From: Gammaproteobacteria bacterium | GTDB taxonomy: Bacteria > Pseudomonadota > Gammaproteobacteria > Steroidobacterales > Woeseiaceae | Assembly (NCBI GenBank): GCA_029863305.1 | Contig: JAOTVR010000005.1 | Span: 21,458 to 85,457, forward strand | Direction: 5' to 3' | Length of the DNA stretch: 64,000 bases | Part shown: piece after piece, positions 41,436 through 50,664 of the stretch | Position numbering within the stretch: the first letter of the stretch is position 1 | How the letters are laid out: the number at the start of each line of letters is the position of its first letter | The notes under the pieces: generated by a model | The model's database searches: none | Seen by the model: only the letters and a program-made list of their open reading frames with translations | Told to the model about the DNA's origin: nothing | Translations under genes and position numbers: made by a program

Positions 41436-43700
41436 CTAAGGCTCGGAGGCTGCGCGCAGCGGCAGCTTTTCGTGCAGAAAATCGGTCATGAGCCCGTAAA
41501 GATGGCGCTTGGTGTTCGGTTTTTCGTCGATTGAGTGACTGCGATCCGGATAAGGCATGAAAGAAAATGTCTTATTGAGTTCTATGAGTTTGTCGACCAG
41601 TTGTTCGGCGCTCTGATAGTGAACGTTGTCGTCGGCGGTACCGTGGATGAGCAGCAGATCACCCTCGAGACCTTCGGCATGCGTTATTGGCGATCCCAAT
41701 CGATAGCCCTCTTCATTGTCATCGGGCAGACCCATGAACCGCTCCTGGTAAATCGTATCGTACAGCCGCTGATCACTGACAAAAGCGATCGCAATTCCTG
41801 TGCGATAGATGTCCGGATAGCGAAACATCAGGTTCAATGTCATCTGGCCACCGCCACTCCAGCCCCAACTGCCAACGCGTTCCCCGTCCAGGTAGGCCCG
41901 CTCGGATAGCAACGCCCTGACTGCCGCGACCTGGTCGGCGGGCGACTGAATTCCGATCTGTCTGTAGATCGACTTTCTCCAGGCACGCCCCCGCGGCGCC
42001 GGCGTGCCCCGGCTGTCGACACTGGCAACGATAAAGCCTTGCTGCGTCAGCATCAGGTGCCAGAGATGGCGATCCGTGCGCCACTTCTTTGTCACTGTCT
42101 GGGCCGCCGGTTCGCCGTACACGAACACGAGCAACGGGTACTTTTTCTGCGGATCGAATTCCGGCGGTTTCATCATCCAGCCGTCCAGCTCGACCCCACC
42201 GCCGATTCCGATTTTGAAAAACTCTGTCTCTCCTCTGGGCGTGGCTTGTAACAGGCTTTCCACATTCCGATTGTCGACAATCACCCGGCGCGACGCATGA
42301 TCCGGCAACGAAATCAAATCAACGGCTGGCGGCTTGTCCAGTGTCGAGAAAGTATGAAACGCCCATTTCGAATTTGGTGAGATCTCGTATTCGTGAAATC
42401 CGGAATCACCAAGAGGCGTTAGTCGCTCTACGCGAGGTTCGTCGAGCAGCGGCGACCTGAACAAATATCGGGCCGCATTATCGTCAGGTGAAGCGATGTA
42501 GTACACCCAGCCACTATGCGTATCGATATGCTCGACGCTAATAATATCGAACTGCCCCGGTGTTATGAGTTTCACACTCCTGCCATCGCGAGAGATCCGA
42601 TACAGATGACGCCATCCGTCTCGCTCACTGAGCCAGGTAAAGTACTTCCCGCCTTCGAGCCACTTCACGTCTTCATTGACGTCGAGCCATGCCTCATCTT
42701 TGTCGGTAAAGATGAGTTGTGTCGCCCCGTCGCTTGCATTCGCAAGGATGACCCGGTTGGTATTCTGCAGCCGGTTCAGATACTGAATGATCAGTTGCTC
42801 GGAACTGTCAGCCCAGTCCATTTGTGGTACATAGTGCTGGCGTGGGTCGTCTTCGAGCGTTATCCAGATCGTTTGCCCGGTTTTGATGTCGACAACACCT
42901 ACGCGTGTTGCTGAATTTGTCGTGCCGGCCTTGGGGTACTGCAGTGGAATCGGATGAGAGTAAACATCATCGGTGTTCTTCATCATATAGAACGTGCCAA
43001 CACCCTCTGTATCGAACTGCCAATAACAGAGTCGCTTCGAATCGGGGCTCCACTTAAATCCGTCACGCAGTGAAAACTCCTCCTCGTTAACCCAGTCACC
43101 TGTTCCATTGACGATGAGTTCCGAGCCGTCATGAGTCAGTTGCTTTGTTGTGACTCCATCGATGCTTTCGATATAGATGTTGTTTTCGTACATGTAGGCG
43201 ATCTGCTCGCTGTCGGGCGAGAACTTGGCGTACATCAACGATGAGGGCCTGGCACCGGACGCAAGCTGACGCAAGTCTGAGGTCTGCAGATTCAGCAGCC
43301 AGTAGTCACCGAGAGACTCAAAACGGCGAAACTTGACGGTGTTCGTGTTGATCAGCAGAAAACGACCGTCGTCGGACCAGGCATAGTCTTTGATCTCGAG
43401 CGGCTTCTCGGCGCCCTCGGGCACCAACTGCATTGCGTTGACCAGAACTGCCTGCTCGCCCGTCGCCGAGTCGTGCTCCACAATATCAAAGCCGTCGGCC
43501 ACCGATTCGGAGGTCTCGACTGTCGTGTAGCGGACACCATCCTGCAACCATTTGCTTGGCACTTTCTCGTTGAGTTCGAACTCCTCGTCATGGAAGATTC
43601 GATCGATGCTGAGAAGGTTCGATGCTTCCGCAGCCATGAGTGGTGGGCTGCATACGATTGCCGCCGCAAGCAGAAAGTCCCGATTCAGTTTCATCATCAT
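41436..43700 (-). CDS. Exported S9 peptidase, dipeptidyl-peptidase IV-like
   Basis: A 754-residue protein with a signal peptide (FLLAAAIVCSPPLMAAEA), an eight-bladed propeller domain and a C-terminal alpha/beta-hydrolase domain. The catalytic Ser is in GSWGWSGGGQMTLNL, the Asp in IHGTADDNVHYQ and the His in PYPDRSHSIDEK. The substrate N-terminus-binding Glu pair is present in DWVNEEEFSLRDGFKW. This points to release of X-Pro (or X-Ala, X-Hyp) dipeptides in the periplasm. ATG at 43700 follows the enolase-superfamily stop by 2 bp; the open frame also permits a GTG at 43706. It links the operon to use of proline-rich peptides. Confidence 0.95.
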   Translation of the reverse strand: MMMKLNRDFLLAAAIVCSPPLMAAEASNLLSIDRIFHDEEFELNEKVPSKWLQDGVRYTTVETSESVADGFDIVEHDSATGEQAVLVNAMQLVPEGAEKPLEIKDYAWSDDGRFLLINTNTVKFRRFESLGDYWLLNLQTSDLRQLASGARPSSLMYAKFSPDSEQIAYMYENNIYIESIDGVTTKQLTHDGSELIVNGTGDWVNEEEFSLRDGFKWSPDSKRLCYWQFDTEGVGTFYMMKNTDDVYSHPIPLQYPKAGTTNSATRVGVVDIKTGQTIWITLEDDPRQHYVPQMDWADSSEQLIIQYLNRLQNTNRVILANASDGATQLIFTDKDEAWLDVNEDVKWLEGGKYFTWLSERDGWRHLYRISRDGRSVKLITPGQFDIISVEHIDTHSGWVYYIASPDDNAARYLFRSPLLDEPRVERLTPLGDSGFHEYEISPNSKWAFHTFSTLDKPPAVDLISLPDHASRRVIVDNRNVESLLQATPRGETEFFKIGIGGGVELDGWMMKPPEFDPQKKYPLLVFVYGEPAAQTVTKKWRTDRHLWHLMLTQQGFIVASVDSRGTPAPRGRAWRKSIYRQIGIQSPADQVAAVRALLSERAYLDGERVGSWGWSGGGQMTLNLMFRYPDIYRTGIAIAFVSDQRLYDTIYQERFMGLPDDNEEGYRLGSPITHAEGLEGDLLLIHGTADDNVHYQSAEQLVDKLIELNKTFSFMPYPDRSHSIDEKPNTKRHLYGLMTDFLHEKLPLRAASEP

Positions 43701-43702
43701 GC

Positions 43703-44809
43703 TCACCTGCCGTACTCGGCAACGGCTGTGCCGAGGGCATCCATATTCGGGGAAATTCCCAGTCCCGGCTCGTTCGAGGCAACCATGTGGCCGGACATTC
43801 GCTGCGGCGCGCCCGTTGCGTTCTGCACGGTGACATAGCTGTTGAAGTCAGTCGCCGAGAATCGCAGGGACTCTGGTGTCGAATGGGCCAGATGCGCAAT
43901 CGCCGCAGTAATAATGTCTCCGCCCCAGCTGTCTTCGATCGTCATCGGTATGTTCAGCGACACGCAGAGATCGCGAATCTGACGCGCTTTTGTCAGTCCC
44001 CCGACCTTTGAAATCTTTAGATTGATGACGTCCATCGCACCATCGGCATGACCACGAAGCAGTGCGTCGATACCGTCAATGTTTTCATCCAGTATGAACG
44101 GCAGAGAGGTACGACGCCTGATTGCCAGGCAATGCTCGTAGGATCGACAGGGCTGCTCAATGTAGACATCCCGATCACGAACAGCGTTAACCACCCGGAT
44201 CGCGTCGTCTACGCGCCAGCCTGTGTTGGCATCAGCGACGAGGACCTCGCCGCCCGTCAGTATGTCCGCTGCGGCGTGAATTCGGTCGACGTCGTCCTTT
44301 GGATCACCACCCACCTTGAGTTGAAACTTGCTGTACCCGTCTGCGCGATGCGCGGCAACGTTTTCCGCCATTTCATCGGCCGGCCGTTGGCTGATCGCGC
44401 GATACAGTGCGACACTGTCCCCGAATTTTCCGCCCATCAGATCGCAAACCGATTTTCCAGCCACTTTGCCGAGCAGATCCCAGCACGCCATGTCGATGGC
44501 CGACTTGACGTATGGGTGTCCCAGCAGCGCCCTGTCCATCAACTGATTCATGGGTCCGATCGCGGTCGGATCCTGTCCAAGGATCGTCGCTGAGAGCTCA
44601 CCGATTCCGGCACGCGCTCCGGGCCCGAACGCGGGCAGGTAGAACGGCCCCAGCGGACATACTTCGCCATAACCGCAATGGCCGTCGTCGGTAAGCAACT
44701 CCACGACGGTGCTGTCGAAGACTTCGACATACTTCCCCTCGGACCAGGAGTAGCGGCCCTCAACAAGTGGTAAGTCCACTTGATAGACTCGGATCGTGGA
44801 GATCTTCAT
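43703..44809 (-). CDS. Enolase-superfamily enzyme, cis-3-hydroxyproline dehydratase / hydroxyproline-betaine epimerase-like
   Basis: A 368-residue member of the mandelate racemase/muconate lactonizing enzyme group. The N-terminal cap has GYGEVCPLGPFYLPAF. The barrel shows the KxK-type lysine in YSKFQLKVGGD, the metal ligands Asp in LVADANTGW, Glu in VYIEQPCRS and Asp/Glu in FILDENIDG, and the second acid/base Lys in DVINLKISKVGGL, followed by IEDSWGGDI. The CP-x-GP, EQPC and E-D-x-WGGDI combination is the one I associate with hydroxyproline-betaine 2-epimerases and cis-3-hydroxy-L-proline dehydratases. A dipeptide epimerase is the alternative, given the peptidase neighbours. Its start overlaps the DUF885 gene by 4 bases. 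Confidence 0.9.
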   Translation of the reverse strand: MKISTIRVYQVDLPLVEGRYSWSEGKYVEVFDSTVVELLTDDGHCGYGEVCPLGPFYLPAFGPGARAGIGELSATILGQDPTAIGPMNQLMDRALLGHPYVKSAIDMACWDLLGKVAGKSVCDLMGGKFGDSVALYRAISQRPADEMAENVAAHRADGYSKFQLKVGGDPKDDVDRIHAAADILTGGEVLVADANTGWRVDDAIRVVNAVRDRDVYIEQPCRSYEHCLAIRRRTSLPFILDENIDGIDALLRGHADGAMDVINLKISKVGGLTKARQIRDLCVSLNIPMTIEDSWGGDIITAAIAHLAHSTPESLRFSATDFNSYVTVQNATGAPQRMSGHMVASNEPGLGISPNMDALGTAVAEYGR

Positions 44810-46563
44810 AACGCCCTCTTTTCCGCTTCGATCCAGTCGGTCACCATGTCACCCAATACCGCGATAGGCAACGAACCGTTACCCACGACCATGTCATGAA
44901 AACGACGGATGTCGAATGACGAACCCAGCTCGGCTTCAGCCCTGGCTCTCAGTTCACGGATTTTGAGTTCGCCGATCTTGTAGGACAATGCCTGGGCCGG
45001 CCACGTGATGTACCGATTTATCTCTTTGTTGATTTCCGCAACGCTGAGGGCTGTGTTATCGAGCATGAAGTCCACGGCTTGCTGGCGTGACCAGCCGAAC
45101 GCGTGCATGCCCGTGTCGACGACCAGCCGACAAGCGCGCCAGGCCTCGTAGGTCAGGCGGCCAAAATCACTGTATGGATCCTTATAGAAGCCCATTTCCT
45201 TGCCGAGCCGTTCGGAGTAAAGGCCCCAGCCTTCACCGAAGGCGGAGTGATTCAGATTGCGCCGAAACTCCGGCAGATCCAGTTCCTGTGCAAGCGCCGA
45301 TTGCAGGTGATGACCGGGCACACCCTCATGCAACGACAGCGACTCCAGTGTGTACAGCGGTTCGTTTTGCAGGTCGCCGATTTTGACGAAATAGGTGCCC
45401 GAATCGGTACCGTCGCCACTTGGCGGTTTGTAGTAGGCGCCGCGATTCCGGTCGCCAACAATCTTGTAGGTTGCGCGCGGCAACAGTGTGAAGAATCTCG
45501 GCAGCTCACCCTCGGCCGTCTTGCTGATCAGGGCAGCGCGACCCAGCAGCTCCTGATCTGTCTTCGCGTAGAATCGGGGGTCTTCACGCAGGAAGTTGGC
45601 GAAATCCTTGAAGTCACCATCGAAGCCAACAGCATCGATGATGGATTGCATTTCGGCACGAATACGGCGGAGCTCCGTGACGCCGAGCTCATGTATTTCT
45701 GCCGGCAACATCTCGGTCGTCGTGAAATACCTGATCAGGTATTGATAGTAGCTGTCGCCGCCCGGGACAGACGTGATGCCAACTTCGCTGCGGCATGCCG
45801 GCAGGTATTCATCGACAAAAAAGTCCAGTAACTCCTGGTAACCCGGCACGACGACCGAATTGATAAGCGCTACGCCCTTGCTGACAAGACTCGAGCGCTG
45901 ATCTTCGCTGACATTTCCCGGAAATCGGGTAAACGGCACGTAGAGCGCGCTGCTTTCGGCGTCGGCAACGATATGCACATCTATAGTCCTGGCATAATTT
46001 GCAATGCTCTCGCAGTGGTGCGTATAGCCCGCGACGATTGCTTCGCGCAACAACTCGATATGTTCGCGGTTGTAACGCGTGAAGTCGGCCAGGCTGATCA
46101 GGTAGTCGTCGTAGTCTTTCGCCGAAAGAAACACTGTGGTAGCTGGCGATTCGGCGAAGTAGGTGTGATAACCAAACAGGCTATTGATCGGAAACAAATG
46201 ATCAGGTTGTTGATAGCTGTCGCGTTCGGTTTCCCGTTCGTATTTGAAGATTCGATAGGACAGGCGGTCATTCTCATCGAGTTCATCGACATCGATCGCA
46301 GCCAGTTTGCTGAGAATCTGCTCGTTGAATTGCTCTCGCCGTGCACGCGCCTCGGCAGTATGCTCTGTCAGCCTGCCATCCATGCGCCACGCGTCCGGAT
46401 CCGTGCGAAAGAAGATTTTCTCGGCTACGGCGGCGGCCCAGTGCTCGTCCAGCAATGCGTGAAAGCTGTCTCCGGCATCATGCGGTCTATGCGCTTCTTC
46501 CGCGGAACAGGACATCATTGTGCAGGCGACGACAATCAGCGCCAGGGTTTGGGTGCAACGCAT
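44806..46563 (-). CDS. DUF885 family hydrolase, lipoprotein
   Basis: A 585-residue protein with a lipoprotein signal (TLALIVVACTMMSCSAEE). The DUF885 core contains a thermolysin-like HE motif in SLHEGVPGHHLQSAL and a downstream Glu in AFGEGWGLYSERLG, suggesting a zinc peptidase or dipeptidase related to M32-like folds. The tail AEAELGSSFDIRRFHDMVVGNGSLPIAVL is characteristic. GGAGG lies 5 bases before the ATG. It is the first gene of the four-gene peptide operon and would act on peptides outside the inner membrane. Confidence 0.93.
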   Translation of the reverse strand: MRCTQTLALIVVACTMMSCSAEEAHRPHDAGDSFHALLDEHWAAAVAEKIFFRTDPDAWRMDGRLTEHTAEARARREQFNEQILSKLAAIDVDELDENDRLSYRIFKYERETERDSYQQPDHLFPINSLFGYHTYFAESPATTVFLSAKDYDDYLISLADFTRYNREHIELLREAIVAGYTHHCESIANYARTIDVHIVADAESSALYVPFTRFPGNVSEDQRSSLVSKGVALINSVVVPGYQELLDFFVDEYLPACRSEVGITSVPGGDSYYQYLIRYFTTTEMLPAEIHELGVTELRRIRAEMQSIIDAVGFDGDFKDFANFLREDPRFYAKTDQELLGRAALISKTAEGELPRFFTLLPRATYKIVGDRNRGAYYKPPSGDGTDSGTYFVKIGDLQNEPLYTLESLSLHEGVPGHHLQSALAQELDLPEFRRNLNHSAFGEGWGLYSERLGKEMGFYKDPYSDFGRLTYEAWRACRLVVDTGMHAFGWSRQQAVDFMLDNTALSVAEINKEINRYITWPAQALSYKIGELKIRELRARAEAELGSSFDIRRFHDMVVGNGSLPIAVLGDMVTDWIEAEKRAL

Positions 46564-46710
46564 TGAAACCTCCGCAATCGACCAGTTACAGATTGGGTAA
46601 CGTACCTCATCCAGCCGGGCTGCGCTGCGAGAAAACCGTTCCCAATTCGGTGATTGTAAGGCAATGTGGCGACTGGTCTGTTTCCTGTCTGCCGCCAGAC
46701 GACGATAAAC

Positions 46711-47868
46711 ATGAAAAAGTTGCTGATCGTAATCGCGATCTTCGGTCTTGCTCTAATCGCCTTCGCCCATTGGATTTTGCCAGGTCGGGTCGAGTCCGGT
46801 CACAACGTCGTTCTGGCCCACGCTGATTATAATGTGAGTGATCGGGCCCTGAGGCTCCACGAAGCCCTGTTTGTTGCCGATCTGCACTCGGATTCACTGC
46901 TGTGGAAGCGCGACCTGATCGGGGAATCCAGCATCGGACACATGGATCTTCCCAGGCTCCGCAAGGGCAATGTCGCGCTGCAGGTATTTAGCGCGACCAC
47001 CAAGAGCCCGGCCGGCCAGAACTACAACAGCAATGAGTCGGATTCCGACAACATCACTCTGCTCGCTATTGCATCGCTTTGGCCGATAAGGACATGGGGC
47101 AGCCTTTACCAGAGAGCTGTCTTTCAACTGGAAAAATTGCACGACATTGCCGACCAGAGTGAGTTGATTCTCGTAAGCAGCAAACGGGACATGCGCGATT
47201 TCCTGGCAAGAAGAGACCGCGGCGAGCGGGTCATTGGCGCTGTTTACCTCGTCGAAGGCGCGCACCCTTTGGAAGGAAGCCTGAAAAACCTCGATTTGCT
47301 ATATGACCAGGGTCTTCGAATCGTCGGCCTTACGCATTTCTTCGACAATGAACTGGGCGGTTCACTGCACGGAATCAGCGGCGCAGGATTGAGCAACTTT
47401 GGAAAGTCGGTGGTACGCCGCGCGAATGAACTGAGCCTGATCATCGACGTCGCCCATGCGTCACCTCAAATGGTCGACGATGTCCTGGCTGTTTCGGATA
47501 GACCGGTCCTGCTATCTCACGGTGGCGTCCGGGCGAGCTGCGATTCGCCCAGAAACCTGGACGATGTCCTGATGCAGGAGATCGCTAACAAGGGTGGCTT
47601 GATTGGCATCGGGTTCTGGGCCGGTGCGGTCTGCGACATCACACCTGAGGGCGTCGTATCCGCGATCAGACATGCGATCGACTTGCTGGGCGTGCGTCAT
47701 GTCGCGCTCGGGTCAGATTACGACGGTTCGACGACAGTGTCATTTGATGCCGGCGAGTTAGCCGTTCTCACCGACCAAATGTTACGGGCAGGATTTTCGG
47801 AAGACGAAATTCGCATGGTGATGGGCGAAAACGTCAAGCGGTTCCTGCTGGAGAATCTCCCCGAATAG
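46711..47868 (+). CDS. Membrane dipeptidase (peptidase M19 family)
   Basis: A 385-residue protein with an N-terminal membrane anchor (KKLLIVIAIFGLALIAFAHW). The binuclear zinc ligands of renal-dipeptidase-type enzymes are visible: His-x-Asp in VADLHSDSLLW, Glu in YLVEGAHPLEG, His in IIDVAHASPQ and His in LLSHGGVRA, with LGSDYDGSTT near the end. M19 enzymes cleave dipeptides including those with D-residues at the second position. The start is placed at ATG 46711, where the anchor begins, although the ribosome site is weak. It is divergent from the DUF885-enolase-DPP operon, sharing a 147-bp control region. Confidence 0.93.
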   Translation: MKKLLIVIAIFGLALIAFAHWILPGRVESGHNVVLAHADYNVSDRALRLHEALFVADLHSDSLLWKRDLIGESSIGHMDLPRLRKGNVALQVFSATTKSPAGQNYNSNESDSDNITLLAIASLWPIRTWGSLYQRAVFQLEKLHDIADQSELILVSSKRDMRDFLARRDRGERVIGAVYLVEGAHPLEGSLKNLDLLYDQGLRIVGLTHFFDNELGGSLHGISGAGLSNFGKSVVRRANELSLIIDVAHASPQMVDDVLAVSDRPVLLSHGGVRASCDSPRNLDDVLMQEIANKGGLIGIGFWAGAVCDITPEGVVSAIRHAIDLLGVRHVALGSDYDGSTTVSFDAGELAVLTDQMLRAGFSEDEIRMVMGENVKRFLLENLPE

Positions 47869-47893
47869 AAACCGCACGCGCCTGTCTTCGGGA

Positions 47894-50581
47894 CTACTGC
47901 AGCTTTACTGCCACCTGCTTGATGGCCGGATCCTCCGGGTCGGTCCGAACCTGAAAATTCAGCGACGAGACCAACTCCAGCATCTTGGTATTGCTACTGA
48001 GAACCTGGCCCTGCATCCACTCCAGGTTTCGATCACGGGCAATCTCCATCAGATCGCGCATCAGATGGTGTGCGATTCCGCGACTCTGCCACCGATCGGA
48101 AACAACCAGCGCAAATTCACAGCTGGTTTTGTCCACGTTGGTCGTATACCGGGCAACACCGATTTGCTCTTCGCCGGCGCCATCGGAATTGACAGCAATC
48201 AAGGCCATCTCGTTGTGGTAATCGATCTGTGTGAAACGCACCAGCATTTCCTGGCTGAGTTCCTGCAGCGAATTCATGAAGCGGAAGTACTTCGCTTCTT
48301 TGGACAGTTCTCGCACGAACCTGGCTTCCATGTCAGCGTCTTCGGGCCGGATTGGCCGGATAAGGATATCTGTACCATCGTTCAACTGAATTTTCCTGAC
48401 GAGCCGGGATGGATAAGGGTGTATCGCAAGATGATGATACGGGTCCGTCGAAGGCGTCGGGTAGTCGACAACGATACGTGCGTCGACGGCTACGATACCG
48501 GCCTCGTCCATGATCAGTGGATTGATGTCCAGTTCCTGTAGCCACGGCAACTCACATGCCATGCTGGAAACGCTGCGCAGCACGTCGACCAACAATTCGA
48601 TGTCGACTGCCGGCATCTGCCGAAACCTGCCAAGCATCCTGGAAACCCTGGTGCGATTGATAAGGTCGATCGCAAGACGGCGATTCAGCGGCGGCAACGA
48701 TACGGCTGAGTCACCCATGATCTCAACGCTCGTACCGCCGCTGCCGAAACTTATGACCGGACCGAAGACGGGATCGCGGATGATCCCGATCATCAGCTCC
48801 CTGCCGTTCGCGCTACGGTACATTTTTTCGATAGTGACTCCAGAGATATTGGCGCCTGGGACGCGCCGCTGCACCTCGTCGACCAACTGCCGATACGCAC
48901 TACGCACCTCCTGTGCCGAATTGATGTTGAGTCTCACACCGCCGGCATCGGACTTATGGGAAATGTCCTTGGACAGCACTTTCATGGCGATCGGGAAACC
49001 TATCGATTCGGCGTTGATCAATGCTTCGTTCGCCGAGTGCGCGACGGCATTTCGTACCGTAGGCACCCGAAACGCGTTGAGCACCGCCATGGATTCGGGT
49101 TCGGTCAATACCTTGCGCTGTTCCGTAAGAACCGCTTCGATGATCAGTCGTGCACCCTCCCTGTCCGGCGGCGGCTGACCGCCGGTCAGCCCGGCGGGCG
49201 TCTGCAACAGAAGACGCTGGTTCTTGTTGTATCTTGCGAGGTATGAAAAAGCGTCGACGGCGTTCTCCAGAGTGCGAAAATCCGGGACACGCGCATTACT
49301 GAAGCGCCGGCGCGCCTCCTCCACCTGCCTGCCACCCATCCAGCTCGTCATTATCGGTTTGTCGCTTCGCTGTGCTGACTTGATGACCGCCTCGGCGACT
49401 TCCGTTGGTCTGGTCATCGCCTGTGGCGTCAGGATGACAATCGCGCCGTCCACGCCGGGGTCTTGCAGACAAATATCCAGCGCGCGTTGATAGCGCTCTG
49501 GTGGCGCATCGCCAATGATGTCTACCGGGTTACCGTGCGACCAGACGCCTGGTAGCGCTTCATTCAGCGCTGCCATGGTCTCGGCACTCAATACGCTCAG
49601 CTCGATTTCCTGATCCGTTGCGCGGTCGGCCGCCATGACACCGGGACCACCGCCATTGGTGATGATGACCAGACGCTCGGACTTGCCACGATAATGTGTC
49701 GATGACAGCGCCTTTGCGGCGCCGAAAAGCTGACCCACCGTCGCGACGCGCAGCACGCCGGAGCGCGACAACGCCGCGGCGAATGTCTCGTCACTTCCCA
49801 CCAGCGCGCCAGTGTGCGACATCGAAGCTTCTGCGCCGGCAGCATGCCGGCCGACTTTTAGCGCGATGACCGGCTTGATGCGCGCCGCGGCGCGCAGACT
49901 ACTCATGAAACGCCGTGAGTTGTTGATGCCTTCTATGTAGAGCAGGATCGCCCTGGTGGCCGGATCCGAAACGAGGAAGTCGAGGTAGTCTCCAAAGTCC
50001 AGGTCGGCAGCGATACCTGTGGACACCACCGCCGAAAAGCCGATGTCATTTTTTTCCGCCCAATCGAGAATGGCCGTGCAAATAGCACCGGACTGAGACA
50101 CGAAGGCGAGATTGCCGGGCTGCGCGTTGTTATTGCCGAAAGTGATGTTGAGGCCCTTGTCCGGTCGAATGAGGCCCAGGCAATTCGGGCCCATCAGGCG
50201 AATGCCGTATCGTCTGACCAGTTCGGTCACACGGTCCTCAAGCCGCCGGCCCTCCGTGCCGGTCTCCCGAAAACCGGCTGACAGGATCAACATCATTTTG
50301 ACGCCACGTTCACCACAGGCTTCAACAATGCCGGGAATGCTGGCAGCCGGCGTTGCGACAACCGCGAGATCGACCACTTCGTCGATTTCCTCCAGCGACG
50401 GAAATGCTTTCTGGCCCTGTACCTCGTCGCGCTTTGGGTTGATCGCATATATTCGACCCTTGAAGCCCGACGTCAGCAAATTCCTGAAGACCACGCCACC
50501 GACAGAGTCCGGTTTGTCGCTTGCGCCGAAGAGCGCAACGCTATCCGGAGTGAACAGCGAAGTGAGATAGTGTGTATTCAT
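47894..50581 (-). CDS. PatZ-type protein lysine acetyltransferase (acyl-CoA synthetase-like plus GNAT)
   Basis: An 895-residue protein in three parts. A CoA-binding/ADP-forming acyl-CoA synthetase-like region covers about 8-450 (SVALFGASDKPDSVGGVVFR, SQSGAICTAILDWA, MSHTGALVGSDETFAAALSR). An ATP-grasp-like domain runs from about 480 to 700 (FPIAMKVLSKDISHKSDAGG, ELMIGIIRDPVFGPVISFGS, LQELDINPLI). A C-terminal GNAT domain (about 725-895) includes DADMEARFVRELSKEAKYFR and the acetyl-CoA loop RWQSRGIAHHLM. This is the architecture of Pat/PatZ (YfiQ/Pka), which acetylates lysines of metabolic enzymes such as acetyl-CoA synthetase. ATG 50581 begins at MNTHYLTSLF. It is divergent from the deacetylase gene. 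Confidence 0.93.
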   Translation of the reverse strand: MNTHYLTSLFTPDSVALFGASDKPDSVGGVVFRNLLTSGFKGRIYAINPKRDEVQGQKAFPSLEEIDEVVDLAVVATPAASIPGIVEACGERGVKMMLILSAGFRETGTEGRRLEDRVTELVRRYGIRLMGPNCLGLIRPDKGLNITFGNNNAQPGNLAFVSQSGAICTAILDWAEKNDIGFSAVVSTGIAADLDFGDYLDFLVSDPATRAILLYIEGINNSRRFMSSLRAAARIKPVIALKVGRHAAGAEASMSHTGALVGSDETFAAALSRSGVLRVATVGQLFGAAKALSSTHYRGKSERLVIITNGGGPGVMAADRATDQEIELSVLSAETMAALNEALPGVWSHGNPVDIIGDAPPERYQRALDICLQDPGVDGAIVILTPQAMTRPTEVAEAVIKSAQRSDKPIMTSWMGGRQVEEARRRFSNARVPDFRTLENAVDAFSYLARYNKNQRLLLQTPAGLTGGQPPPDREGARLIIEAVLTEQRKVLTEPESMAVLNAFRVPTVRNAVAHSANEALINAESIGFPIAMKVLSKDISHKSDAGGVRLNINSAQEVRSAYRQLVDEVQRRVPGANISGVTIEKMYRSANGRELMIGIIRDPVFGPVISFGSGGTSVEIMGDSAVSLPPLNRRLAIDLINRTRVSRMLGRFRQMPAVDIELLVDVLRSVSSMACELPWLQELDINPLIMDEAGIVAVDARIVVDYPTPSTDPYHHLAIHPYPSRLVRKIQLNDGTDILIRPIRPEDADMEARFVRELSKEAKYFRFMNSLQELSQEMLVRFTQIDYHNEMALIAVNSDGAGEEQIGVARYTTNVDKTSCEFALVVSDRWQSRGIAHHLMRDLMEIARDRNLEWMQGQVLSSNTKMLELVSSLNFQVRTDPEDPAIKQVAVKLQ

Positions 50582-50664
50582 CCGCGCAACCTGGCTCGTA
50601 TTCCTATTGCAGTCGCGAACTTTTACACTGCACGACGAGGCAATCACAATACGGGATAGCCACC

